Of a DNA stretch of 64,000 nucleotides, positions 33,342 through 42,264 are shown piece by piece. Both the position numbers and the translations under genes were made by a program. Position 1 is the stretch's first letter. The number at the start of each line of letters is the position of its first letter. The stretch is from NCBI RefSeq assembly GCF_002412335.2, contig NZ_NXIB02000009.1, positions 1-64,000 of the forward strand. Direction: 5' to 3'. Source of the DNA: Tychonema bourrellyi FEM_GT703 (GTDB lineage: Bacteria > Cyanobacteriota > Cyanobacteriia > Cyanobacteriales > Microcoleaceae). A model generated the notes under the pieces. That model did no database searches and was not told the DNA's origin. It saw only the letters and a list, made by a program, of their open reading frames with translations.

Positions 33342-35105
33342 ATGCAGATTAAAGACGACCTCAATAAATTACTCGACATCGTGCCAGATCACATCCGGCA
33401 ACCCCTAGAACAGCACCCGCAACGCAACAATCTGATCGAGATTGTCATGGACTTGGGTCGCCTCCCAGAAGCTCGTTTTCCATCAAATGCCCAACACCTT
33501 TCCCAAACGCCGATTTCAAAAGAAGACCTCAAATACTGTATTGAGCGAGTCGGCGATTTTGGTGGCGACAACCGAGCCGGCATCGAGCAAACCCTACACC
33601 GGATCAGCGCCCTTCGCAACCGCAGCGGCGAGATTATCGGCTTGACTTTGAGGGTTGGCCGCGCTGTGTTTGGGACGATCAAGATTATCCGCGATTTGGT
33701 GGAAACTGGCCAATCTATTCTGATGCTTGGCCGCCCCGGAGTTGGCAAAACAACTGCGCTGCGGGAAATTGCCCGCGTGCTCGCCGATGATTTGGAAAAA
33801 CGAGTGGTGATTATCGACACCTCTAACGAAATTGCCGGAGATGGAGATATTCCTCACCCGGCGATCGGCAGAGCCCGCAGAATGCAAGTTTCCCGCCCCG
33901 AACTTCAGCACCAAGTCATGATCGAAGCAGTGGAAAACCATATGCCAGAAGTGATCGTGATTGACGAAATCGGCACGGAATTGGAAGCTTTGGCCGCCCG
34001 GACGATCGCCGAAAGAGGCGTGCAGTTGGTCGGTACTGCTCACGGGAACCGGATCGAAAACTTGATGAAAAATCCCACTCTGGCCGATTTAATTGGGGGT
34101 ATCCAAGCCGTGACGCTGGGAGATGACGAGGCCCGACGCCGCGGTTCTCAAAAGACGGTTTTGGAGCGCAAATCACCGCCAACCTTTGCAATTGCGATCG
34201 AAATGCTCGAACGCCAGAAGTGGGTGGTACACGAGCAAGTTGCAGATGCGATCGACAGCCTACTACGCGGACGACAACCGAACCAGCAAATCAGAAGCGT
34301 CAGCGACACAGGAGAAGTGATTATCACCCACGAGTCGGGCAATCCCCCAGCCCGTTTTCCAGGGAACTCAGGTGCTCCGGCGGCGACTGTATCAGCAATC
34401 CGACCAGTCACACCCCTATCCGGGTGGCGGAGTGCTGGCAAAATGGTTCCCATGCCCCCTCCCGCCGAGAAAGTATCTGCTAACGGTAGTCCTGTTTCTG
34501 AGACCAGATATTTTGAGCAATTGCTCGAAGAATCTCTGGCCGTGGAACCCGTGGCCTTGCCTGGACGCTTGTCTCAAAATGTCGGCCCTAACGGCGAAGA
34601 TTTGCCACTCCACGTTTATCCTTATGGCATAGCTCGCCACCAGCTAGAACAGGTAATTTCGACCCTGAATCTGCCGATCGTGCTGACTAAGGATATTGAC
34701 ACTGCTGATGTGGTTTTAGCTTTGCGCTCTAACGTTCGGAACCAGTCGAAATTGCGGCACCTGGCTAAGACTCGCCAAGTTCCGCTGCACACAATTAAGG
34801 CTAGTACACTTCCCCACGTAGCCAGAGCTTTGCGTCGCTTGTTGGACATGGACGACCCCGGCATCCCGGAAATCGCCGATCTCAGCTTATTTGCCCACAG
34901 CGCTTCTTCTGACGAGCTCGAAGCTCTCGAAGAAACCCGCTTGGCGGTTGAGCAAATTGTGATTCCCAAGGGACAGCCAGTCGAACTTCTGCCCCGTTCC
35001 TCCAACGTCCGCAAAATGCAGCATGAACTTGTGGAACACTATCACCTGAAATCCGACAGTTTTGGTGAAGAACCAAATCGCCGTCTGCGGATCTATCCAG
35101 CTTAA
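33342..35105 (+). CDS. Ycf45-type AAA ATPase with C-terminal R3H domain
   Basis: 587 aa, related to plastid Ycf45 and to the sporulation ATPase SpoIIIAA. Residues 105-290 form the ATPase: Walker [10 protein letters not shown] at 130-137, [18 protein letters not shown], and Walker [14 protein letters not shown]. Residues 540-587 form an R3H nucleic-acid-binding domain ending [20 protein letters not shown]. The linker is proline-rich and variable. Role unknown; binding single-stranded nucleic acid is predicted from R3H. The ATG at 33342 follows the array with GACGGCGA as weak ribosome-binding site. Confidence 0.93.
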   Translation: MQIKDDLNKLLDIVPDHIRQPLEQHPQRNNLIEIVMDLGRLPEARFPSNAQHLSQTPISKEDLKYCIERVGDFGGDNRAGIEQTLHRISALRNRSGEIIGLTLRVGRAVFGTIKIIRDLVETGQSILMLGRPGVGKTTALREIARVLADDLEKRVVIIDTSNEIAGDGDIPHPAIGRARRMQVSRPELQHQVMIEAVENHMPEVIVIDEIGTELEALAARTIAERGVQLVGTAHGNRIENLMKNPTLADLIGGIQAVTLGDDEARRRGSQKTVLERKSPPTFAIAIEMLERQKWVVHEQVADAIDSLLRGRQPNQQIRSVSDTGEVIITHESGNPPARFPGNSGAPAATVSAIRPVTPLSGWRSAGKMVPMPPPAEKVSANGSPVSETRYFEQLLEESLAVEPVALPGRLSQNVGPNGEDLPLHVYPYGIARHQLEQVISTLNLPIVLTKDIDTADVVLALRSNVRNQSKLRHLAKTRQVPLHTIKASTLPHVARALRRLLDMDDPGIPEIADLSLFAHSASSDELEALEETRLAVEQIVIPKGQPVELLPRSSNVRKMQHELVEHYHLKSDSFGEEPNRRLRIYPA

Positions 35106-35107
35106 GG

Positions 35108-35254
35108 TTAAGCTGTTCTCCATTTAAACCAGTAACGAGGCTAGTAGGGTGCGTCAGCTAGAACCCTTACGCTGAAACGGAAAACCTGTACGGGCGAATG
35201 GCTCTCTTAGCCCCTACCCACCCTACGCCAGGAATTTAAATGCCGAACAGCTTA
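35108..35254. mobile_element. Foldback element family C, copy 3 (complete)
   Basis: Ends TTAAGCTGTTCTCCATTTAA and TTTAAATGCCGAACAGCTTA form an inverted repeat. Inside are GTAGGGTGCGTCAGCTAGAA.., AACGGAAAACC and ACCCACCCTACG. It starts two bases after the stop codon of the R3H ATPase gene. 35255-35437 holds TTTTAAGC-type sequence without a gene. Confidence 0.8.
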
Positions 35255-35437
35255 GGGATTCAAGCGTTTTAAGCTAGAAGGTAGAAAACAGAAACTTTTT
35301 CCTTGTTTCTGTTTTCCACCTGAATTGTTTAATCTAAAATCTAAAATCCTATGACTATCAGATTACCGATCGTTAAGCTGCTACGCAGGCTACGATTTTG
35401 TTAGTCTATCTTAAATACATTGTGGAAGTGAAACAGC

Positions 35438-36601
35438 GTGAATATTGAAATTGGGCGGGGCAAAAGTGCTCGCCGAGCTTACGGCATAGATGAAATCGCG
35501 CTCGTACCCGGACAGCGCACCCTCGATCCGAGTATGGCAGACACCCGGTGGCAGATTGGCGGGATCGATCGCGAAATTCCGATTATCGCCAGCGCTATGG
35601 ATGGAGTAGTCGATGTCCGCATGGCCGTTTTGCTGTCGGAATTAGGAGCACTGGGCGTCCTCAACCTAGAAGGAATTTACACCCGCTATGCCGACCCCCA
35701 GCCAATATTAGAGCGTATCGCTTCTGTCGGGAACCACGAATTCGTCTCCCTGATGCAGCAACTCTATGCCGAACCCATCAAGCCAGAATTAATTGGTCAG
35801 CGAATTAGAGAAATTAAAGATGCAGGAGGGATTGCCGCCGTCAGCGCTACCCCCGCCGGAGCGAGCAAATATGGCTCAGCAGTTGCAGCAGCAGGAGCTG
35901 ATATATTTTTCGTACAAGCAACTGTAGTGTCAACAGCTTTCCTGTCCCCGGAATCAGTAACGCCTCTAGACTTAACTCAATTTTGTCAAGAGATGCCGAT
36001 ACCAGTAATTTTGGGCAACTGCGTCACCTACGAAGTCGCCCTCAATTTAATGAAAACTGGCGCTGCTGGCATCCTCGTGGGCATCGGGCCAGGGGCTGCT
36101 TGCACATCCCGCGGCGTGTTGGGTGTCGGCGTTCCCCAAGCCACAGCAGTAGCAGACTGTGCAGCAGCGCGGGACGATTACTATCGCGAAACTGGCAAAT
36201 ACGTGTCGGTGATTGCTGACGGCGGTTTAATTACTGGTGGCGACATCTGTAAGTGCATCGCCTGTGGCGCCGACGGAGTGATGATTGGTTCGCCATTTGC
36301 TAGGGCCACAGAAGCTCCCGGCAGGGGCTTTCACTGGGGTATGGCGACTCCCAGTCCAGTTTTGCCACGGGGCACTCGGATTCGCGTGGGGACAACTGGT
36401 ACTTTGGAGCAGATTCTCCGGGGGCCGGCGCTGCTAGATGACGGTACGCACAACTTGCTCGGAGCACTGAAAACTAGCATGGGAACTCTAGGTGCTAAAA
36501 ACATTAAGGAGATGCAGCAAGTGGAAATAGTGATCGCTCCTTCTCTGCTGACTGAGGGGAAAGTCTATCAGAAAGCTCAGCAGTTGGGCATGGGTAAGTA
36601 G
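35438..36601 (+). CDS. guaB3: GuaB3 family IMP dehydrogenase-related protein
   Basis: 387 aa. IMPDH-like TIM barrel without the CBS pair that interrupts ordinary GuaB, the mark of the GuaB3 group found in cyanobacteria and actinobacteria. The nucleophile is C222 in [13 protein letters not shown]. Other blocks are [16 protein letters not shown] and [15 protein letters not shown], then [18 protein letters not shown]. GuaB3 of cyanobacteria has been reported to oxidise IMP, the first step of GMP synthesis. GTG start. Followed by yfr1 and trxA in the conserved order of cyanobacteria. Confidence 0.92.
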   Translation: MNIEIGRGKSARRAYGIDEIALVPGQRTLDPSMADTRWQIGGIDREIPIIASAMDGVVDVRMAVLLSELGALGVLNLEGIYTRYADPQPILERIASVGNHEFVSLMQQLYAEPIKPELIGQRIREIKDAGGIAAVSATPAGASKYGSAVAAAGADIFFVQATVVSTAFLSPESVTPLDLTQFCQEMPIPVILGNCVTYEVALNLMKTGAAGILVGIGPGAACTSRGVLGVGVPQATAVADCAAARDDYYRETGKYVSVIADGGLITGGDICKCIACGADGVMIGSPFARATEAPGRGFHWGMATPSPVLPRGTRIRVGTTGTLEQILRGPALLDDGTHNLLGALKTSMGTLGAKNIKEMQQVEIVIAPSLLTEGKVYQKAQQLGMGK

Positions 36602-36705
36602 ATTTGCTGGTCACTGACGAGCTTACCTTAACAAACTTTGTTAGATAGTCTCGAAATTTACATAACGTTGTGGAATTATCGAGGTTGAGATGTCACAATA
36701 GAGTA

Positions 36706-36777
36706 AGCGGAGACACAAGTTTCCGTTCACTCCTCACACCACACTCCGCCCGAACTACTGTTTGGGCGGTTCCTTTT
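36706..36777 (+). ncRNA. yfr1: Yfr1 small RNA
   Basis: The 12-base element ACTCCTCACACC, the nearly invariant core of cyanobacterial Yfr1, is at 36729-36740. A small 5' stem (CGGA..TTCCG, 36708-36725) precedes it. A strong 3' hairpin (CCGCCCGAAC with GTTTGGGCGG, 36746-36769) followed by TTCCTTTT forms the terminator. Yfr1 is known to lie between guaB-type and trxA genes, exactly as here. It blocks translation of outer-membrane porin mRNAs in Prochlorococcus. The 5' end is estimated. Confidence 0.9.
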
Positions 36778-36951
36778 GTACCTACATTCTAGTTTTTACT
36801 GGTATAGTAAGGGTTTGAGCGTTTTTACTGGAAATTTTGGGATCGCCACCTCTTTTTTCTTTTTGCTCCTTTCTAGAATATTTAGTGCGACTGATTACAC
36901 TTTTTGCTAGAATTATGAACTGAGAAATAGTATTTACAAGGATGGCTAGGA

Positions 36952-37275
36952 ATGTCAGCAGCCGCGCAAGTAACCGACTCTACCTTCAAGCAAGAAGTGC
37001 TGGACAGCGAAATTCCAGTTCTAGTTGATTTTTGGGCTCCTTGGTGTGGGCCTTGTCGGATGGTCGCTCCTGTCGTAGACGAAATTGCCCAGCAATTTGA
37101 AGGTCAGGTGAAGGTAGTAAAAGTTAATACCGACGAAAATCCTAACGTGGCGACTCAATATGGTATCCGCAGCATTCCAACGCTGATGATATTTAAGGGC
37201 GGTCAGCGTGTTGATATGGTGGTTGGGGCAGTTCCGAAAACTACTCTTGCCAAAACTTTGGAAGGTCACCTTTAA
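36952..37275 (+). CDS. trxA: Thioredoxin
   Basis: 107 aa, typical m-type thioredoxin. Active site WCGPC at residues 31-35, preceded by VLVDFWAP; the cis-proline is in [14 protein letters not shown]. It reduces protein disulfides in the cytosol and links photosynthetic reductant to enzyme activity. ATG at 36952 behind TAGGA. The C-terminal end (LEGHL, stop) runs into a MITE-like element whose first bases (TTTAAT) supply the stop codon. Confidence 0.95.
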   Translation: MSAAAQVTDSTFKQEVLDSEIPVLVDFWAPWCGPCRMVAPVVDEIAQQFEGQVKVVKVNTDENPNVATQYGIRSIPTLMIFKGGQRVDMVVGAVPKTTLAKTLEGHL

Positions 37276-37404
37276 TCTCATATCTTGCACCATTCTCAAG
37301 GACAGGTAAAATGCCTGTTCCACAAAAAATAAATTTTATTGTGAAGTGGGTATCTTGCCCGCTTTTAAAGAGATTATTGCCAATGGTGCAAGGTTTGAGT
37401 TTAA
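37271..37404. mobile_element. MITE-like element family B, copy 3
   Basis: Left end TTTAATCTCATATCTTGCAC, right end GTGCAAGGTTTGAGTTTAA, about 134 bp. Interior: ACAGGTAAAATGCCTGT and GGTATCTTGCCC, degraded forms of the family palindromes. The left end overlaps the last codon and stop of trxA. Confidence 0.8.
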
Positions 37405-37435
37405 TGCTACTGGTGGTTAGCACAAATTTGGAGTG

Positions 37436-37570
37436 ATATCAATTCCGTTAGCATCGGAATGATATAAACGGAGGACACCGCGAGTGCCTTAGTCCCTACA
37501 ATTGATCGTGGTAGGGACTAAGGCACTCGCGGTGTCCTCTATATCATTCCGGTGCAGCCGGAATTGATAT
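37436..37570. repeat. Long near-perfect palindrome (135 bp)
   Basis: The left arm from 37436 (ATATCAATTCCG.., CGGAATGATATA, GAGGACACCGCGAGTGCCTT, AGTCCCTAC) is repeated as its complement up to 37570 (GTAGGGACT, AAGGCACTCGCGGTGTCCTC, TATATCATTCCGG, CCGGAATTGATAT). Arms of about 62 bases surround a short centre (AATTGATCGTG). It lies 67 bases upstream of the LOG gene. Confidence 0.9.
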
Positions 37571-37636
37571 AAATCGGAACTCCTGTTTACTTCAGCTACT
37601 CTCTAGCTATTAATTATTGCAGTTGCATAAAAATTC

Positions 37637-38704
37637 ATGATTCCTTCTATATCTGGTCAAGCTTTTGAATCCCTTCAGCCTGAAGTGATAGATTTAATTA
37701 ATCACTTGCCAATGTTAAAGCACAAAGAGTGGATCGGACGATCGCTCTCTACTATAGTGCGAATGGCAGGAGAGGATCTCGATCGCCTAGACTGGAAAAT
37801 TATCTCGTCGTCTCTGCGAGATATGGAAAATGCTTTCCAGATGTTTTATCCTTACCGTCATGTTCGCAAAATTGTGATGTTTGGTTCGGCAAGGGTGTCC
37901 CCGGAATCGCCGGAATATCAGATGGCAAAAGATTTTGCTACAGCCATTACCCAGCAGGGTTTTATGGTGATTACTGGTGGGGGTGGAGGAATTATGCAAG
38001 CGGGGAATGAGGGCGCGACTGCGGAAAATTCTTTTGGGCTGAATATTCAGTTGCCTTTTGAGCAAGGTTCTAATCCTTTCATTGAGGGCGATCGCAAAGC
38101 GCTCAATTTTAAATATTTTTTCACACGCAAGTTATTTTTTCTGCGGGAAAGCGATGCTTTGGCTCTGTTTCCCGGCGGTTTCGGCACTCTGGACGAGGCT
38201 TTTGAGTGTCTGACTTTGACTCAAACTGGCAAGTTTGGGCCGGCTCCTTTGGTATTGCTCGATCGACCAGGAGGCGATTATTGGCACGATTGGGATGCTT
38301 TTGTGCAAAAGCAATTGCGCGGTCGGGGTTTGATTTCAGCAGACGATCGCAGTTTATATACGATTACGGACAATGTAGAGGTGGCTTGCGAGGCGATCGC
38401 GAGTTTTTATCTAGTTTATCACTCCTGCCGCTACGTGAACGAAAAACTGGTAATTCGCTTGAAATCAGAGCTTTCTGACGTTAGTGTAGAACAGTTAAAT
38501 GCTGATTTTAGTGATATTGTCGTTACCGGAAAAATTGAAAAAAGTCAAGCTTTACCTCCAGAAATCGGAGATGAAACTTTCGATTTGCCGCGCCTGACTT
38601 TGCACTTCAACCAGCGGAATGTGGGACGGCTTTATCAGCTAATTGCTACTATCAATCAAATGGGAGCGACATCGCCGGAAGCGGCGCATCCAGAACAAAA
38701 GTAG
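37637..38704 (+). CDS. LOG family protein (lysine decarboxylase-like fold)
   Basis: 355 aa, longer than the ~190 aa plant-type LOG. The core is complete: VMFGSARV, VITGGGGGIMQAGNEGA (nucleotide-binding) and ALFPGGFGTLDEAFE, the PGGxGTxxE motif of cytokinin riboside 5'-monophosphate phosphoribohydrolases. About 90 residues precede the core and about 100 follow it. Cyanobacterial members of this length lack a proven substrate and probably cleave nucleoside monophosphates. Downstream heptads (TATTGGTTATTGG) begin at the stop codon. Confidence 0.9.
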   Translation: MIPSISGQAFESLQPEVIDLINHLPMLKHKEWIGRSLSTIVRMAGEDLDRLDWKIISSSLRDMENAFQMFYPYRHVRKIVMFGSARVSPESPEYQMAKDFATAITQQGFMVITGGGGGIMQAGNEGATAENSFGLNIQLPFEQGSNPFIEGDRKALNFKYFFTRKLFFLRESDALALFPGGFGTLDEAFECLTLTQTGKFGPAPLVLLDRPGGDYWHDWDAFVQKQLRGRGLISADDRSLYTITDNVEVACEAIASFYLVYHSCRYVNEKLVIRLKSELSDVSVEQLNADFSDIVVTGKIEKSQALPPEIGDETFDLPRLTLHFNQRNVGRLYQLIATINQMGATSPEAAHPEQK

Positions 38705-38882
38705 TTATTGGTTATTGGTTATTGGTTATTTGTTATTGGTTACTTGGTTTACTTGCGAGTTTACTCAGCAATACTTAGTGATTGAATATCGCTGTTCGGC
38801 ATTTAAACTCAGCAGCGTAGGGTGCGTCAGTATTATCAGGTTTTCCGTTTCAGCGTAAGGGTTCTACCTGACGCACCCTACT
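38705..38882. mobile_element. Heptad repeats, then foldback element family C copy 4 (38790-38882)
   Basis: 38705-38750 holds TTATTGG heptads. From 38790 comes CGCTGTTCGGCATTTAAACT, then GTAGGGTGCGTCAG, GTTTTCCGTTTCAGCGTAAG, and CTGACGCACCCTAC at the end. The right terminal repeat is missing. No gene is seen between LOG and the DevB gene. Confidence 0.75.
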
Positions 38883-38917
38883 AGCCTTTGAATCCTTCCA
38901 AGTTTTTAGTCAGGACT

Positions 38918-40414
38918 TTACTCCTTTTCAATTGCTACTTGTACCTGCAAATTTGTCAAGCCTTCAACTTGTTTACTGCCTTCGGGATTCAAGTGAATTT
39001 TAACTTCAACTACTCGGCTGTCCAAGTTTTCTCCCGGTTGGTTACTAAACACATTTTGTTTGCTGACTTTCAATCCAATTTCTTTCACAGTTCCCGGCAA
39101 TTCTCCTGAAAATGCTTGACTGTTAATAGTTGCTTTTTGTCCGACCTTAATTTTGCTAATATCGGTTTGATAAATTTCGGCAACGACTACCATTTGCTCG
39201 GTTTTCCCTACATCCGCAATACCATTGTCGCTAATCTTTTCACCGGGACGAGTATGGATTTTGAGGATTTTTCCAGCATTAGGAGTGCGGATATAAGCTT
39301 GATTCAATTCAGATTGGGCGCGTTTAACTTGGGCGATCGCACTATTTATTTCTGTTTGCGCTGCTTCTATATCCACCGGGCGGACTTCGGCTATTTTTTC
39401 CAGGGTTGCTTTCGCTTCTTCTAGTTGTTCGCCACCACTTTCTTTGATCCGTTTGAGATTGGCTTCAGCTTCATTTTGCTGCTGGATTGCTGTATTATTA
39501 ATTCGAGTCAGATTGGCTTGGGCTTCATTCAGTTGCTGTTTGGCTGTACTGTTAATGCGATTCAAGTTTTCTTGACCTTCCTGAAGTTGCTGAGTTGCTG
39601 TATTATTAATCCTAGCTAGATTAGCTTGAGCTTCTTTAACTTGCTGGCGACTTGTTTCTACTGCTAGCTTTTTAGTATCCATTACTGATTTAGAAATTGC
39701 ACCTTCGGCGACAAGTTGCTGATGTCTCAAATATTCGGCTTCGGCATTATTAAACTCAGCGACTAATTTACTAATTGCTGCTTGTTGTGCTTTTTTCTCT
39801 CCTTGAAATTGTGCGTTAATTCGGCTAATTGTGGCTTCTTGGACTTTCCTTTCTCCTTCCCATTGGGCGGTGATTCGGCTGATAGTTGCCTGCTGTGCGG
39901 TTCTGTCCCCTTGCCATTGTGCTTGAAGGCGATCGACTGTTGCTTGTTGTGCGGCTCGATTTCCTTGCAATTCTGCTTCTAGTTTGCCAATTGTGGCGGA
40001 TTGTGCGGTAAGTTCTCCCGATTTTGCACCTGCTTTGACTTGCGCTAAACTGGCTTGAGCAACTTTGACTTTTTCTTTGGCTTCATCTAAAGCTGATTTT
40101 AGCCGATCGCCTGCATCCAAAATTGCGATTAACTGTCCCGCTTTTACCCGATCGCCTTCTTTGACTAAAAGCTGGGAAATGCGATCGCCATTAAGAGTCT
40201 GGGATACTCCCAAGCGAATCACTTCCCCCTGCGGTTCCAATCTTCCTAAAGCCGTTATTTTCCGAACTGGAGGAGTTGTTTCGACAGGCAAAGGTGTAGG
40301 ATTTTGACTGAAAGATACAGACTGATAAATGCCATAAAAAGCAGTTGCAGCGCCCGCAATTACTAATCCCATTACCAATCGTTTGTCAGGTTTTACTAAA
40401 TTTTGAAAATTCAT
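38918..40414 (-). CDS. devB: DevB-type ABC exporter membrane fusion protein (HlyD family)
   Basis: 498 aa. One N-terminal membrane helix (LVMGLVIAGAATAFYGIYQ), then the lipoyl-like halves with ALGRLEPQGEV and LLVKEGDRVKAGQLIAILD. A very long coiled-coil hairpin (about residues 90-360, many QATI..AQWQGDR and QEGQENLNRI repeats) follows, and the closing VPNAGKILKIHTRPGEK-type segment. In Anabaena DevB joins DevC and DevA and TolC to export glycolipids to the heterocyst envelope. Here no devC or devA follows: the next gene is LOG on the other strand. A paralogue complex elsewhere would be needed. It is 9 bases after the TetR gene. Confidence 0.9.
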   Translation of the reverse strand: MNFQNLVKPDKRLVMGLVIAGAATAFYGIYQSVSFSQNPTPLPVETTPPVRKITALGRLEPQGEVIRLGVSQTLNGDRISQLLVKEGDRVKAGQLIAILDAGDRLKSALDEAKEKVKVAQASLAQVKAGAKSGELTAQSATIGKLEAELQGNRAAQQATVDRLQAQWQGDRTAQQATISRITAQWEGERKVQEATISRINAQFQGEKKAQQAAISKLVAEFNNAEAEYLRHQQLVAEGAISKSVMDTKKLAVETSRQQVKEAQANLARINNTATQQLQEGQENLNRINSTAKQQLNEAQANLTRINNTAIQQQNEAEANLKRIKESGGEQLEEAKATLEKIAEVRPVDIEAAQTEINSAIAQVKRAQSELNQAYIRTPNAGKILKIHTRPGEKISDNGIADVGKTEQMVVVAEIYQTDISKIKVGQKATINSQAFSGELPGTVKEIGLKVSKQNVFSNQPGENLDSRVVEVKIHLNPEGSKQVEGLTNLQVQVAIEKE

Positions 40415-40423
40415 ACTTGTCCT

Positions 40424-41008
40424 CTAGTTGCAGTTGTGATTTTGACCTAAATAAGCCAGCAATATTTCTTTTAATAATTTCGCTTGTTCAGTAAAAGATA
40501 TCCTTTCCCCTTGATGAAATCTTCTTCCCAACAAACCGTCAATATAGTTGATGACAAATATAGAAATCGCTGGGTCAGAGATACCTAAGTAGCAACTGAC
40601 TGCCTCTTCGTAACGCTTCCCAGCTTCCTGAAGTGCCTGATTTCTGTCAATCTCTTGGCGATTTTTGTGATGACAAAAATCAAATATGATCAAACAGTTT
40701 TTCAGAATGTAATCTTCATTTTTACTGACATAATCCATCATTTTTTCAATCCTTTCAGCTAGGGTTGGCGGATTGCCTAATTCTACTAGCGCTTCTTCTT
40801 TTGTATCTTCATAGCTCAAGTATTCAATCAATTGCTCGAACAAGCTTTCTTTACTGGGGAAATAGTGATAAAGCGTGCCTGTAGAAACTCCAATTTCTGA
40901 CGCAATTTCACGCATTGTGACTGAGGAATAGCCTTTTTCGGCAAAGAGCTCAAAGCATTGGTTTAACAGTTGTTTGCGGTAGTGTTCGTGGTCAACTATT
41001 TTTGGCAT
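40424..41008 (-). CDS. TetR/AcrR family transcriptional regulator
   Basis: 194 aa. The N-terminal HTH is clear: LLNQCFELFAEKGYSSVTMREIASEIGVSTG with TLYHYFPSKESLF. The ligand-binding C-terminal part is family-variable. It is the first gene of the operon with devB and very likely represses it; an inverted repeat of the right kind lies at 41080-41101. Ligand unknown, perhaps the exported compound. Confidence 0.93.
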   Translation of the reverse strand: MPKIVDHEHYRKQLLNQCFELFAEKGYSSVTMREIASEIGVSTGTLYHYFPSKESLFEQLIEYLSYEDTKEEALVELGNPPTLAERIEKMMDYVSKNEDYILKNCLIIFDFCHHKNRQEIDRNQALQEAGKRYEEAVSCYLGISDPAISIFVINYIDGLLGRRFHQGERISFTEQAKLLKEILLAYLGQNHNCN

Positions 41009-41079
41009 GGGTCGATCGATCTGACTTGGTGGATTCTAGATCCTATATCGGAGATTTAAAATCGATCGACTAAATATTC

Positions 41080-41101
41080 CTATATCGAACATCCGATATA
41101 G
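41080..41101. promoter_or_regulatory. Candidate TetR operator
   Basis: A perfect inverted repeat CTATATCG-AACATC-CGATATAG, 22 bases, 72 bases upstream of the TetR start. A half site, CTATATCGG, lies at 41043-41051, and another TATATCGAAC at 41153. Repeated half sites around the promoter are usual for an autoregulated TetR gene. Confidence 0.7.
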
Positions 41102-41244
41102 TATAACCAGATACAATCAATAGTTTTAGCGGCTGAGTTTGGAAAAAAAAGTATATCGAACAGTTGTTATAATTAATGTTGCACAGAGCTGTAGATTTTG
41201 TCAAGAGCTATAGTAAAATTATTTTGGGCGATCGAACTTTAGCT

Positions 41245-41480
41245 GTAGGGACACGGCAATGCCCATAGGTGTCAACTTAAGCCTGAAAGCCCTGAGAAAT
41301 CTGGTTTTCACCTGAGTCTAGATCCCCCTAAATCCCCCTTAAGAAGGGGGACTTTGATCGGACTCCTGTCCCCCCCTTCTTAAGGGGGGTTAGGGGGGAT
41401 CTGGCCTTAATAGTCAAACAGTAGTCTCTGACTGGGTTTGACGTTAAGTTGACAGCAATGGGCTCTTGGAGTGTCCCTAC
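41245..41480. mobile_element. MITE-like element family A, copy 3 (complete)
   Basis: About 236 bp with ends GTAGGGACACGGCAATGCCC then ATAGGTGTCAACTTAAG and GTTAAGTTGACAGCAATGGG then GTGTCCCTAC. The interior matches copies 1 and 2, including CCCCCTTAAGAAGGGGG and CCCCCTTCTTAAGGGGGG. It ends just before the GNAT gene and gives that ORF a spurious N-terminal extension. Confidence 0.85.
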
Positions 41481-41508
41481 TCCAATTAAAAGTCAAAATG
41501 ATTTATTT

Positions 41509-42018
41509 ATGAAAGTCAGAAACTACGAAATATCTGATACCCAAAAAATCATCCAACTATTTTACGACACCGTACACCAAGTAAATATCCGCGATTACAC
41601 AAAAGCCCAAGTAGACGCTTGGGCGCCAGCAGATATCGACATCGAAATTTGGATGAAAAGTTTAAGCAGTAAATTTACCTTTGTAGCAGAAGATGGTGGC
41701 ATTATTGCAGGTTTTGGAGAATTAGAAACAAACGGCCATATCGATAGATTCTACTGTCACAAAGACTTTCAAAGGAAAGGAGTTGGTACACAAATATTAG
41801 AACACATTGAATCCCAAGCCAAGGATTTAGGCATGAACAGACTATTTACTGAAGCCAGCATTACAGCCAAACCATTCTTTGAAACCCATAAATTTATTGC
41901 CATCAAAAAACAAGAAGTAGAACGGAGAGGACAGAAATTCATCAATTTTGCAATGGAAAAAAATCTAGAGAATATCTTTATTGGTAGGAGTTATATAGCA
42001 ATCCTAAATCATTTATGA
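41509..42018 (+). CDS. GNAT family N-acetyltransferase
   Basis: About 169 aa from the ATG at 41509 (MKVRNYEISDTQKI). The acetyl-CoA site is in FYCHKDFQRKGVGTQILEHIE, with the typical R/Q-x-x-G-x-G. The end TEASITAKPFFETHKFIAI and KQEVERRGQKFINFAMEK is that of YafP-like acetyltransferases. The last ten residues (IGRSYIAILNHL) and the stop come from a repeat element, so the real C-terminus may have been replaced. Acceptor molecule unknown. Confidence 0.88.
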   Translation: MKVRNYEISDTQKIIQLFYDTVHQVNIRDYTKAQVDAWAPADIDIEIWMKSLSSKFTFVAEDGGIIAGFGELETNGHIDRFYCHKDFQRKGVGTQILEHIESQAKDLGMNRLFTEASITAKPFFETHKFIAIKKQEVERRGQKFINFAMEKNLENIFIGRSYIAILNHL

Positions 42019-42100
42019 ATTTCTTACTCCCTCCTCTTACTAAGGGGAGGGCTGGGGTGGGGTAAAAATATTTACGACTCCTGCAAGGATTGCTATATCA
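41993..42100. mobile_element. MITE-like element family D, copy 2
   Basis: Left end ATATAGCAATCCTAAATCAT, right end TGCAAGGATTGCTATATCA. The inside has CCCTCCTCTTACTAAGGGGA, a C/G palindrome of the kind seen in aroE. It supplies the final codons and stop of the GNAT gene. 42101-42264 contains no gene. Confidence 0.75.
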
Positions 42101-42264
42101 TTTCCGTTTGATTCGTCCTGCTATGATATCAAGTTTTGTAGGGGCGGGTTCGCCGACATAAATGATTAAGTATCGACAAATTATATAAACCCGCCCTGTC
42201 CCATACCAAGATGATAAAACTGATGTAAAATTAGATCAAAGAATTTTGTGAAGGAGTTGCAATT

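Noticed and set aside
36600-36705. A separate small gene between guaB3 and yfr1
   Set aside because: No start, ribosome-binding site or conserved frame; it is the promoter region of yfr1.
41449-41508. N-terminal extension of the GNAT gene (MTAMGSWSV)
   Set aside because: It reads the end of a family A element; the ATG at 41509 fits the family start.
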